A DNA stretch of 64,000 nucleotides, taken from the NCBI GenBank assembly GCA_025934435.1, contig JAICYB010000010.1, positions 1-64,000 on the forward strand, given 5' to 3'. Positions 17,594 through 29,229 of this stretch are shown piece after piece. The DNA is from Actinomycetes bacterium. GTDB lineage: Bacteria; Actinomycetota; JAICYB01. Within the stretch, counting starts at the first letter, position 1; every line of letters begins with the position of its first letter. A model generated the notes under the pieces. That model saw nothing but the letters and a program-made list of their open reading frames with translations. It had not been told where the DNA came from and searched no databases. The position numbers and the translations under genes were made by a program.

Positions 17594-20500
17594 TCAGTCG
17601 TCGTTGATGATCTTTTCCGTCGCTTCGACGGTTCCGAGCATGAGCTCGTTCGGGTTCGAGATCCGTCCGATGACGGTCTCGTTCTTCTCCTTCTTGTTGT
17701 CGCCGATGACGGTCACGCGAACGATCCTGCTCGTCTCACCTGGTGCGAAGGTGACCTGCCGGTGCACGACCGGAACGTAGTCCGCGTGCTTGCCCCTGCT
17801 TTTCGCCGTGCCACCGACCGTATCGAAGGTAACGAAGGTGGTGAACCCGGACGGGCGCGACAACGAGACGACGAAGTTCATGTGCGCGAACGTGCCCTTC
17901 GCGCCCTCACGCGTATAGCGCACAGCACCCGAGTACGGGTCGGTCTCCGGGGCGATGCCGACCGTCGGCTGCGGATCGTTGTCGAACAACGTCACGGTCG
18001 ACTGATCGTTGCCGAACTCGAGCGACGCGTTCGGTGTGACGTTCGTGATGTGGACGGTGAAGTCCTCGACGGGATCGTTCACCTGATCGTCGAGCGTTTG
18101 GATGGGAACGTCGAAATCGGCCGTGTTGGGCGGGATCGTGAAGTGCTGGGCGGACATCGGCGTGTAGTTCGTGTCGGCACGCGCGGTGTCATCTCGCGTC
18201 GTCACGTCGAACCCGATGGGTCCGTAGTTCCCCACGGGATCGATCACGGCAACGTCGAGGTGCGCGATCTGTCCTTCCGTCGCGATCGCGCTCTGGATAC
18301 GAAGCTTCGACGCCGCGGACAGTGAGACGTTCAGGTTGTATGCGTTCTGCGCATTCGTCGGCTGGAAGCCGAAGACCTCGACGTAATAGGTCCCGTCCGA
18401 CTGGGCCGTCGTCGAACAGGCGTAGGTGTCGAGCCCCGTATCCGCGTAGTGGCAGAGGACGTTGCCGTTCGCATCCTGGATGGTCACGCCCAGATCACCG
18501 TCAGCTTTGAACCGGTCGAGGGTGGCGCCGATCACTTCGCCCGCTATCGCGTCGATCTTGTAGAAGTCGGGGTCGTTCGGGCAGACCTGAGCGCTGATGG
18601 GCGTTCCGCCCGTGACCGGACTCGCCGCGGCGATCGAGTTGTTGGGTTCGAGCGCGTCGTCCCCGCACCCGCCCGTCACGGCGACCGTCAGCTGGTAGGC
18701 GTTGGCCCCACCCGAGATGGCCGTGGGAGTGCCCGTCGCGACCAGGTAATAGCGCTGCTGCGTGGACGACGTCTGGAACGTCACCTGCTTGTGATCGGCG
18801 TCGGGTGCACTCTCCGAAGCGAGCACCGCGCCACCGGAGTTCTGCAGCGACAGATCCATCGGACCGTTCGTGTGGTCGTAGGCGATCGTCGCTGTGATGG
18901 TCTGGAACGGCGTCGCCGTGACGGCGAAGACGTCGGCATTGTTCGGACAGATGTTCGCCGCGACCGGCGAGCTGTTCGTGACGAGAACCGCTTCGGCGAC
19001 GTTGTCGTTCGGCTCGGACGCGTCATCAACGCATGGCGGTGGGTCGTCGTCGTGCACGACACCGAACGCGGACGACAACGAGCCGATGCTCGCGTTCGAC
19101 GACACGTTCGAGAGCGCGGCTTGGAACGCGCGGTCACCCTGGAACGTACTGTCGTTGGCGCGCGTGTGAACGTCGACGTTCACCGACGATGCATTCGCCG
19201 GGATCGTCACCGTCTGATCGATAGCGGTGTAGTCGGAGCCGGCGACCGCATCGACCGGGTTGAGCGCCGACGTCGCGAACGTGAACGACACCGGGGCGAC
19301 GTTCGGCGGTGAGACATCGATCGTGAACGGGATGTCGGAGCCTTCCGTTGCCCGGTAGGTCGGTGAGCCCCGGACGGTGCCGCTCGGATCGAAGGAGATC
19401 ACCGATGTGGGCGAGAGTGCGTCCTGAAGCGTGTACGCGTTCTCGGCCCCCTGGAAACCGTAGACGCGCAGCAAGTACGTGCCGGTCGACGGTGCGACGT
19501 AGGAGACCTTCTCGGTGTTGCTCACACCGGTCGAGGAGAGCAGCGTCGAGCCGCTGGGGTCGTCCAGATCGAGCTGCAGGTCTCCGTTCGCGTTCGTGAA
19601 GTTGAGGGACGCGTCGAGCTTCTGCCCCCCGACGAGCGGCACGGAGTAGAAGTCGTCGTTACACGTCTGGCCGGCGATCGGCGTGCCGGCGGGCAGCGGC
19701 GTCGCAGTGGCCGGTGTGTCGTTCGGCTCGTTCGCATCCTCGACGCAGGGCGACACGTTCAGGGAGATCTGGTACGGCGTCTCGTCGTACGGTCCGTCGT
19801 TGTAGACCTTGAAGTAGTACGTGTCGGTCTTCGGCGCCGTGAACGAGATCCCCTTGGTCAGCGAGTTCCCGGTCGACGTCGCGAGCGGAACGGGGTTGGG
19901 AGCCGCACTGCTGTTGTACAACGCCAGATCGATGTTCTCGTTCTGGTGCGTCTCGCTCGCGTCGGGCGGGAGCGCGTCGAGATCCACCGTCATCGTCCGG
20001 CCTTGTTTGACCTTCGCTTGGTAGTAGTCCCACGACTGGAAGGTCGTGCCGAAGGCCGACTGGTTCGGACCGCACACCGCTCCGCTCAGCGGCACGCCGG
20101 ACGTGAGCGGGATCGCATAATCCCGGAGCCCGTTCCGTGGCTCGCTCGATTCGTCCGCACAGGTGTTGAGCTGCGTCGCGATGGTATAGGCGTTGTCCGT
20201 CCCCGCCGGGCTGTCGATGGCGAGATATACCCACTGGTCGGAGTCGGTGAGCCGCTCCTGCAGGACGTTCTGGCCGTCCGTCGGCGATGTCCCCTGCGCA
20301 AGGACGTTGCCGTTCCCGTCGAACAGCCGTGTTCGCAGTGCGCCGCCGGTGGTCAGGTATGACGTCGTGATCTGCAGCCGGTCGAGCGTGTGCATGAAGA
20401 TGGGCCAGTAGTCGGGGTTGGCGCCGCAGATGTGGCCCGTGCGGCTGCCGTTCTCCGAAAGCGATCGCAACTTGTCCCCTGTTACCTGCGCGATGGAGTC

Positions 20501-22504
20501 GTTCGGCTCGGCCGAGTCGTCGTCGCACCCGCCGACATCGACCTTGAAGGAGTAGGCGCCCTCATCGGTCGCCGACGCACCCACGACCCGGAAGTAGAAG
20601 TTCGTCTGCGCGCTCGAGACCGTGTAGTTGATGCTCTGGGTGCCCGAGCCGGTGCCGTTCGCGAGAACGTTGCCGGACCCATCGAGGAGCTGGAGACGGA
20701 GATCCGCCCGTGAAGGGTCGTAGGTGATCGACGACGTGATCGTGTTCCCGCGGCGAGCGCCGGCGACGTAGTAGTCGGTGTCACCGGGACAGATGTGCGC
20801 GTCGATCGAGCTCCCCGACCTCAGATCGACCGCCTGCGACAACGAGTTGTTGGGTTCGTACGCCGAGTCGAAGCACAGGACGTTTCCCGTGATCTGCATC
20901 GTCGATCCACACGATGTGCTGTCGACGTGCATCCTCACGCCGGTGATCGACCCGTTGTACAGATCCGCGCCCGGCGTCGTGAACAGGTTGAAATCCTGGT
21001 GTCCGGACGGTCCGTAGACGTCGTTGCCGTCGCCTTCGTCGTTTCTCGTGTCGAGACCTTGCGGTCCGTCCGCCTCTTCGACGTCGACGAGTTTGTGACC
21101 GGCGTCGGCGTTCGCGGCGTTCGACTGCGTCACGCTTTCGTCGACGTGATACAGGACGACCCCACACGCCGGCAGTGATGCGTCCCACGACGATCGGTCG
21201 CGGTACTCGGCGAGCCAGTACTCGCCCGTGCCGCTGTGGTCGTTGAACGACCAGTCGACCCCGTTCGGATTCTCGAGGAACCGCACGGCATCCGGACTCG
21301 ACGACGCCGGGTGGAGCGTGACGGTGGTGTCCGATTCACCACGGATCTCCGTCGGGTCCGTCCAGCCTTCGTAGTACTTGCTCCATGCATCGAGGCCCGA
21401 CGGATGCGAACCCGGAAAATCGCTCGGCGTCAGCTGTCCCCACGGACCGTTCGCCATGACGCTCCAGTCACCGACGCCGTTCGAGTTGCCGTTCGAAGGA
21501 TCGGTGTCGTACAGGTCCGGGAGCCCGAGGATGTGGCCCATCTCGTGCACCACGGTGCCGACGACGGTCGGGTGCTCGGGCGTGAACCCGTGGGCGAACA
21601 GGTTGAAGCAGTTGAGCTCGCCCACCATCTCGTAGTTCGTGTCGAGATCGACGCCGCCGGCGTTCCCGTGGAACGTGAACTCGTGCGCCCAGGTGTTGGG
21701 GCCGCATGTTCCGTCGTAGGACGCCTCGAAACCCGCCACGACGAACGCGAGGTGCAGCTCGTCCGTCGTCACCGTGCCGTCGTGATTCGTGTCGAACTGC
21801 GCGAAGTTGACGCACGTCGTCGCGCCGGAGATCGCTTGCCCGAGGATGGTCGACTCCGCCTCGTCCGAGCCGTCGCCGGGGTCATTGATCGGCGCGTGGA
21901 CCCACGGCGTCACGCCGTCGTTCGCCGTCCCGCAGTTCTCGGTCGCCGGGACGAGCGAAAGCTGCCCGTAGGACATGTCGTGGTAGTAGGAGCTCACGCT
22001 GTTCGTAGCGCCGAAGAACAGGTCGCGGTAGTAGGACGGGTCGGTCTTGCTCGCTCGATCCTGGAACTGGACCAAGATCACGAGGACGGGCTGACTCCCG
22101 GTGTTGCGGGGCGCGGCCGTCGGGACGGCGAGCTTGGGCGGGATGATCGGGGGCGCGGCCTTCTGGCGCGCGTGGAGGTGATGACGCGTCCCTTTCGGGG
22201 GCGGAGCTTTGTCCGGGCGGACCTTGGTGGCGACGAGACGGCCGTGACGATCGCGTCTCGCGTAATACCAGTACCTGTTCTTCGCCTTGACGACGGTGTA
22301 ACCGCTCACCGTCTCGAATCCGTGGACCTGCCACGTGCCCCACTGACGGGCGTCGAAGAGGGAGCCGTCCGGCTGCCGAAGCTTCGTTCGGCCGCCCCAT
22401 GCGGTGACGGCGTCGGCGTGTGCTCCGAAGAAGAAAAGACCTGCGAGGAACGCGATGACGACGGCACCGCGCAGGAGCCATGAAGGAAGCGTCCGGCGCT
22501 TCAC
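17594..22504 (-). CDS. Secreted M6-type metalloprotease with PPC and Calx-beta-like modules
   Basis: The 1636-residue secreted protein has a signal peptide near KRRTLPSWLLRGAVVIAFLAG, a propeptide, then an immune-inhibitor-A-like (M6) catalytic domain with HEMGHILGLPDLYD (His320, Glu321, His324; DNA 21533-21547). After the protease come six modules each opening with a C-x(2)-D-x(2)-EPN-like signature (YEPNNS, AEPNDS, SEPRNG, NEPNDT, SEPNDN, LEPNNS), typical of bacterial pre-peptidase C-terminal (PPC) domains. Calx-beta-like domains lie after the fourth and sixth modules and at the end (IGRISNPNELMLG...IINDD). Start GTG at 22504 gives a proper signal peptide; the longer upstream reading overlaps the divergent beta-helix gene. 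Substrate unknown. Confidence 0.88.
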   Translation of the reverse strand: MKRRTLPSWLLRGAVVIAFLAGLFFFGAHADAVTAWGGRTKLRQPDGSLFDARQWGTWQVHGFETVSGYTVVKAKNRYWYYARRDRHGRLVATKVRPDKAPPPKGTRHHLHARQKAAPPIIPPKLAVPTAAPRNTGSQPVLVILVQFQDRASKTDPSYYRDLFFGATNSVSSYYHDMSYGQLSLVPATENCGTANDGVTPWVHAPINDPGDGSDEAESTILGQAISGATTCVNFAQFDTNHDGTVTTDELHLAFVVAGFEASYDGTCGPNTWAHEFTFHGNAGGVDLDTNYEMVGELNCFNLFAHGFTPEHPTVVGTVVHEMGHILGLPDLYDTDPSNGNSNGVGDWSVMANGPWGQLTPSDFPGSHPSGLDAWSKYYEGWTDPTEIRGESDTTVTLHPASSSPDAVRFLENPNGVDWSFNDHSGTGEYWLAEYRDRSSWDASLPACGVVLYHVDESVTQSNAANADAGHKLVDVEEADGPQGLDTRNDEGDGNDVYGPSGHQDFNLFTTPGADLYNGSITGVRMHVDSTSCGSTMQITGNVLCFDSAYEPNNSLSQAVDLRSGSSIDAHICPGDTDYYVAGARRGNTITSSITYDPSRADLRLQLLDGSGNVLANGTGSGTQSINYTVSSAQTNFYFRVVGASATDEGAYSFKVDVGGCDDDSAEPNDSIAQVTGDKLRSLSENGSRTGHICGANPDYWPIFMHTLDRLQITTSYLTTGGALRTRLFDGNGNVLAQGTSPTDGQNVLQERLTDSDQWVYLAIDSPAGTDNAYTIATQLNTCADESSEPRNGLRDYAIPLTSGVPLSGAVCGPNQSAFGTTFQSWDYYQAKVKQGRTMTVDLDALPPDASETHQNENIDLALYNSSAAPNPVPLATSTGNSLTKGISFTAPKTDTYYFKVYNDGPYDETPYQISLNVSPCVEDANEPNDTPATATPLPAGTPIAGQTCNDDFYSVPLVGGQKLDASLNFTNANGDLQLDLDDPSGSTLLSSTGVSNTEKVSYVAPSTGTYLLRVYGFQGAENAYTLQDALSPTSVISFDPSGTVRGSPTYRATEGSDIPFTIDVSPPNVAPVSFTFATSALNPVDAVAGSDYTAIDQTVTIPANASSVNVDVHTRANDSTFQGDRAFQAALSNVSSNASIGSLSSAFGVVHDDDPPPCVDDASEPNDNVAEAVLVTNSSPVAANICPNNADVFAVTATPFQTITATIAYDHTNGPMDLSLQNSGGAVLASESAPDADHKQVTFQTSSTQQRYYLVATGTPTAISGGANAYQLTVAVTGGCGDDALEPNNSIAAASPVTGGTPISAQVCPNDPDFYKIDAIAGEVIGATLDRFKADGDLGVTIQDANGNVLCHYADTGLDTYACSTTAQSDGTYYVEVFGFQPTNAQNAYNLNVSLSAASKLRIQSAIATEGQIAHLDVAVIDPVGNYGPIGFDVTTRDDTARADTNYTPMSAQHFTIPPNTADFDVPIQTLDDQVNDPVEDFTVHITNVTPNASLEFGNDQSTVTLFDNDPQPTVGIAPETDPYSGAVRYTREGAKGTFAHMNFVVSLSRPSGFTTFVTFDTVGGTAKSRGKHADYVPVVHRQVTFAPGETSRIVRVTVIGDNKKEKNETVIGRISNPNELMLGTVEATEKIINDD

Positions 22505-22541
22505 GTCACCCGTACCCCTCGTCCCATCCACACCTTTTGCG

Positions 22542-24920
22542 ATGCTGCGTAACAATACACCGGTGCCGAAGCTGTGGCGGCTCGTGGGGGTGGGCGTCTC
22601 GACGTTCGCGTTGTTGCTGACGTTCGGCGCGCAACCGGCGCTGGCGAAGAAGAAGCATCTGCCTGCACAGATGCACCACTGCGGGGACACGATCACGCAG
22701 AGCTTCCGTCTGCTCAACGATCTGACGTGCACGAATTCCGACGGTCTCGACATCACCGGTTCGAAGATCAGGATCGACTTAGGTGGTCACCGCATCACGG
22801 GTGACGCGTCGCCCGGTTCCGCGGGCCTCCGTCTCGCGGGTCCGCTGAAGGTCAGCAAGAAAGTCTCCGTCACGAACGGCACGATCACCGACTTCGACCT
22901 CGGCGTGGTCCTCGGTGACGTGCGTCAAGCGACGATTTCCCATCTGACGGTCACGGGCGGAACAACCGGCATCGCGGCGTTCGGGCCGGGAACGGGCAAA
23001 CACAAGATCATCGCCAACACGATCACGCGCACCGCGGGCCCGGCGATCTCGACGTTCTTCATCGGCCGCGTCCAGGTGAGCGGCAACACGATCGCGGCCG
23101 GCGCCGTGGGCATGAGGATCGAGGCGTCGACGAGGGTCAGCGTCGTGAAGAACCACGTGGCATCGACGAGTGGCGACGGCATCGATGTCGTCGGGAGCGC
23201 GTCCACCCTGGTCGAGTCCAACCACGTCGAGGGCGCAGAGGGTACAGGCATCGACGTCGACCAGCGTCCACCCGACCCGCCGGGAACGCCCGACGCGGTC
23301 CCCTCGGTCGCCACGAAGGTCTCCAAGAACCTGGTGCGCGCGAGCGGCGCCGACGGCATCGCCGTCGCTCATTCACCGCGAACCACTCTCGGCGCGAACG
23401 CGGCGGTGGGGAGCGAGCTCGATGGGATCGACGTCTCCTCGAGCGACGGCTCCGTCCTCGACGGCAACACCGCATCGGGCAACTTCGTTGCCGGCATCCA
23501 TCTCGCCGCCGACGCCGTCGGTGCCTCGCTCGTAGCGAACCATGCGAACAACAACGGCGCGAACGGCATCGAGGCGGCGGCCGGTTCGCGGCCGGTGATC
23601 GAGCGGAACACGACGAACGAGAACGGGTTCCTGAACGGCATCGAAACGAACGACAACTTCGGTATCGCTGCGCCCGACGGGCGGGCGGCGAAGCGTCGGA
23701 AGAACAGCGCGAACGGCAACGACGTCCTGAATGACTTCCAGCAGTGCAACAACTCCGACCTCTGTACGGCCCTCGCGTCACCGGAGAGCCATCCAGCTGC
23801 CCTCATCACGTGCAATTCCTCCATCACAGGGGACACAACCGTCGCGAACCCCGCTCAGTGCTTGTCGGGCAATGCCATCACGGTGACCGCGAGTGACGCC
23901 ACGATCGGATTCGGGAACGAGCGGATCAGGGGCGGCGCGGGCTTCCCGAGCGCCGCACTTCTCGTCAACGGGTCCGGCACATCCGTCACGATCAAGGGCG
24001 GTGTCTTCGCCGACTCGGGCATCGGGATCGCCGTCGATCAGACGACGGGCACGACGATCAGTGGCGCAGTCGCAGTCAACGACAGCGTGACGGGGATGCA
24101 GCTGACCCGTGACACGCAGACGACGGTGACGAAGAGTTCCGTGCTCGGTCCGTCCGGGGCAGGGATCACGATCGGCGGCTCCGGCGACGCCGTCCAGTCG
24201 AGTTTCGCCGCGGCGGCGACGAACGTGGGCATCGGGATCTTCGGCACCGGCACGCAGGACAAGATCGAGCACAACATCGCGATCGGGAACGCGAACGGCT
24301 TGGGCATCCGCAGCGGAGCGTCGACCTTCTCGAACCACGCGACGATCGCGTCCAACCGGTCCAGCGCGAACTCGAACGATGGGATCTTCCTCATCGATTC
24401 GTCGGACAACGCGCTCACGGCCAACAACGTGGTCGGTAACGGCTGCTCGCCTGCGCTGGGCTCTTGCAACTTCACCGGCGCCGGTGAAGGGATCAGCCTC
24501 GCCGGTGACTTCGTCGGATCATCGACCGGCGCGTCGAGCTCGAACACGCTGACGTCGAACGTCGTGACGGCGAACATGGGGGACGGCGTCGGGATCTGGG
24601 CCCTCGGAGGCGCCAACGCTCTCGACAAGAACACGATCACGGCAAACGCCGGCGACGGTGCACACGCCCACGAACATTCGGCGGACGATTCGTTCACCTC
24701 GAACGCGTTCTCACAGAACGGGTACGAAGGACTCCAGGTCGAGGACGGCGATCTGCCCGCCCCGCTGGTCGCGCACAACCGCGCCGACTACAACGGGTTC
24801 TTGAACGGGTCGGACGGCGTCGGCCTCGGTCTCGACGCGCCGCCGGATGTTGACGCGACCGGAAACTCGGCCGGGTTCAACGACGACCCGAACGATTGCT
24901 CACCGATCACGATCTGCTGA
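22542..24920 (+). CDS. Secreted right-handed parallel beta-helix repeat protein
   Basis: The product of about 790 residues has a signal peptide ending in FALLLTFGAQPALA and many short NxI/NxxxxNGxGI-type repeats (NTITRTAGPAIS, NHVASTSGDGIDV, NNGANGIEAA, NTITANAGDGAHA) characteristic of pectate-lyase/NosD-like parallel beta-helices. No clear polysaccharide lyase catalytic residues are recognised. The head, HHCGDTITQSFRLLNDLTC, matches the second beta-helix protein at 34935, so the two are paralogues. Start is ATG 22542; GTG 22563 would give an even more typical signal peptide (MPKLWRLVGVGV). It is divergent from the metalloprotease with only 37 bases between. Confidence 0.82.
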   Translation: MLRNNTPVPKLWRLVGVGVSTFALLLTFGAQPALAKKKHLPAQMHHCGDTITQSFRLLNDLTCTNSDGLDITGSKIRIDLGGHRITGDASPGSAGLRLAGPLKVSKKVSVTNGTITDFDLGVVLGDVRQATISHLTVTGGTTGIAAFGPGTGKHKIIANTITRTAGPAISTFFIGRVQVSGNTIAAGAVGMRIEASTRVSVVKNHVASTSGDGIDVVGSASTLVESNHVEGAEGTGIDVDQRPPDPPGTPDAVPSVATKVSKNLVRASGADGIAVAHSPRTTLGANAAVGSELDGIDVSSSDGSVLDGNTASGNFVAGIHLAADAVGASLVANHANNNGANGIEAAAGSRPVIERNTTNENGFLNGIETNDNFGIAAPDGRAAKRRKNSANGNDVLNDFQQCNNSDLCTALASPESHPAALITCNSSITGDTTVANPAQCLSGNAITVTASDATIGFGNERIRGGAGFPSAALLVNGSGTSVTIKGGVFADSGIGIAVDQTTGTTISGAVAVNDSVTGMQLTRDTQTTVTKSSVLGPSGAGITIGGSGDAVQSSFAAAATNVGIGIFGTGTQDKIEHNIAIGNANGLGIRSGASTFSNHATIASNRSSANSNDGIFLIDSSDNALTANNVVGNGCSPALGSCNFTGAGEGISLAGDFVGSSTGASSSNTLTSNVVTANMGDGVGIWALGGANALDKNTITANAGDGAHAHEHSADDSFTSNAFSQNGYEGLQVEDGDLPAPLVAHNRADYNGFLNGSDGVGLGLDAPPDVDATGNSAGFNDDPNDCSPITIC

Positions 24921-24954
24921 TCGGCGACGTAGCGTTGGTAGCATCGCGTCACCC

Positions 24955-25509
24955 ATGAGCAGCCGGCGCGCGGTCATCGGCCTCGTCGCGCTCCTCGCGA
25001 TCGCCACATCGTGCAGTTCGAAGACCGCCGCGCAGCGGGCGCAGGACGTCCTCGATCAGGGTCTCGTGGCTCACCGTGCGGGACGCTTCGCCGACGCGAC
25101 CGTGCTGTACCGCAAGGTCTTGCAGATCGATCCGAACAACAAGTTCGCGTTCTTCGATCTCGGCGTCATCGACCAGTCGAGCGGCCGTCCGGCGTCGGCA
25201 GAGGCGAACTATCGTCTCGCCATCGCGGTCGACCCGAACTTCGCCCAGCCGATCTTCAACCTGGCCATCCTCCGCCAGCGGGACGGCGACCTGAAGGAAG
25301 CCGAGAGCCTGTACCGCCGCGTCGCCGAGATCGTCCCGACCGACGCCCCCGATCATCTGAACCTCGGCTTGTTGTTGCGCGGTGAGGGCAAGAAGGCGGA
25401 AGGCGACAGCGAAGTCGCGACGGCCGTGTCGCTCGATCCGTCGCTGCGCAGCCGCCTACCGGCGAGCCCGAGCCCGAAGCCCACGCCGAAGCCGACTCCG
25501 ACGCCGTAA
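24955..25509 (+). CDS. TPR-repeat lipoprotein
   Basis: The 184-residue protein has an N-terminal signal with a lipobox-like LLAIATSC (Cys20), so it is probably lipid-anchored outside the membrane. It carries three to four tetratricopeptide repeats (AHRAGRFADATVLYRKVLQIDPNNKFAFFDLG and equivalents), then a proline-threonine tail (PKPTPKPTPTP). TPRs mediate protein-protein contacts; a partner among the neighbouring secreted proteins is an inference. ATG 24955 follows a TAGCAT -10-like hexamer by 11 bases. A terminator hairpin lies just downstream, separating it from the convergent collagen-like genes. Confidence 0.8.
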   Translation: MSSRRAVIGLVALLAIATSCSSKTAAQRAQDVLDQGLVAHRAGRFADATVLYRKVLQIDPNNKFAFFDLGVIDQSSGRPASAEANYRLAIAVDPNFAQPIFNLAILRQRDGDLKEAESLYRRVAEIVPTDAPDHLNLGLLLRGEGKKAEGDSEVATAVSLDPSLRSRLPASPSPKPTPKPTPTP

Positions 25510-25520
25510 GCGCACAAGAA

Positions 25521-25550
25521 GAAAGGCCCCCCGGACGGAGGGCCTTTCTC
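25521..25550 (+). terminator. Hairpin terminator between TPR lipoprotein and collagen-like genes
   Basis: GAAAGGCCCCCC pairs with GGAGGGCCTTTC across a short GGAC loop, with one mismatch, followed by TCTC. The stem carries A residues on one side and T residues on the other, so it can terminate both the plus-strand lipoprotein gene and the minus-strand collagen-like cluster that ends at 25569. Confidence 0.72.
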
Positions 25551-25568
25551 TCGAACCGTTGCGGATCG

Positions 25569-26477
25569 TTACGTGACCTGGGCTCGCCAGTGCACGGGCT
25601 TCGTCGCGTTGTTACCCGTCAGCTCCACGGAGAGCGTGTCGCCGGCGTTCACAGCGACCGAGTCCGCTGTGTCCGAACAGTCGGTCCCGTTCGTGTAGTT
25701 ACACGTCAGGGACGAAGCGACCCCGTTGACGAACAGCGTGTACGTCGACGTGTGGCCCGCTCCGTTCGATCCCTCGCCGTGGACGAACAACTTGCTGATG
25801 GTGCCGGCCGCCGGAGCAGTCGCGGAGAAGCCCGCCTCCGACGCGCTCACGCCCATCTCGCCGACCGTCATGAACTGGTTGGCATTCATGTTCGTGTTCG
25901 CGGTACCGCCCTGGAGGAATCCGCTGCCAGATCCCGCAGGACCAGTCGGACCCGTCGGACCCGTGTTACCGGTGGCGCCGGCGGGACCCGTCGCGCCCGT
26001 CGGACCTGCCGGTCCCGTGGCGCCCGTCGGACCTGCCGGTCCTGTGGCACCCGTGGGCCCGGTTGCGCCCGTGGCACCCGTGGGCCCGGTTGCGCCCGTG
26101 GCACCCGTCGGACCTGTCGGTCCCGTGCCGGACGGACCGATCGGGCCGGTGGCGCCCGTCGCACCCTTCGGACCGGTGGCGCCCGTCGCGCCCGTCGCAC
26201 CCTTCGGACCCGTGGCGCCCGTGGCGCCGGTGGCGCCGGTCGGTCCCGTCGGACCACCCGAGAGCCAGTCGAAGGGCCTCTCGAACGACTTGCACGTCGC
26301 GTTGGGGCCGACGATACGGATGTGTCCGTGACCCCGGCCTCTCACGACCTTGCAGCTGTAGATCGTCCCCGTGACGGGTGTCCCCGCCGCATGGGCACTG
26401 ATGAACGCGGCGCCCGAAACGAGCAGGCCCGCGAACGTCACCAGGATGGCGCCTTGCGCCACGATACGTTTCTTCAT
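25569..26477 (-). CDS. Collagen-like surface protein 1
   Basis: The 302-residue protein has a signal peptide ([22 protein letters not shown]), a head domain [20 protein letters not shown] with a second cysteine in [12 protein letters not shown], about 35 Gly-X-Thr-rich collagen triplets ([12 protein letters not shown]) broken once by a two-residue GT, and a globular C-terminal domain of about 110 residues resembling the beta-sandwich trimerisation domains of bacterial collagens. The start is ATG 26477 because AGGAAGGGG lies 5-6 bases before it; an upstream in-frame ATG lacks this. It is the last gene of three tandem paralogues. A trimeric surface fibre is inferred from the triplets. Confidence 0.85.
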   Translation of the reverse strand: MKKRIVAQGAILVTFAGLLVSGAAFISAHAAGTPVTGTIYSCKVVRGRGHGHIRIVGPNATCKSFERPFDWLSGGPTGPTGATGATGATGPKGATGATGATGPKGATGATGPIGPSGTGPTGPTGATGATGPTGATGATGPTGATGPAGPTGATGPAGPTGATGPAGATGNTGPTGPTGPAGSGSGFLQGGTANTNMNANQFMTVGEMGVSASEAGFSATAPAAGTISKLFVHGEGSNGAGHTSTYTLFVNGVASSLTCNYTNGTDCSDTADSVAVNAGDTLSVELTGNNATKPVHWRAQVT

Positions 26478-26532
26478 CCTGACCCCTTCCTCGTCGATCG
26501 AGTGCACTTCAATCTCTTCGCGTGAAACGTCG

Positions 26533-29178
<2,646 letters not shown>

Positions 29179-29229
29179 CTACCGCCCGTCAAGTGCCTGA
29201 CCAGGCAACACCTCACCCTGCGATGCGGG

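Noticed and set aside
29194-29207. Small TGCCTG/CAGGCA hairpin upstream of collagen-like gene 3
   Set aside because: Stem of six with a two-base loop and no T run; too weak to call a terminator.
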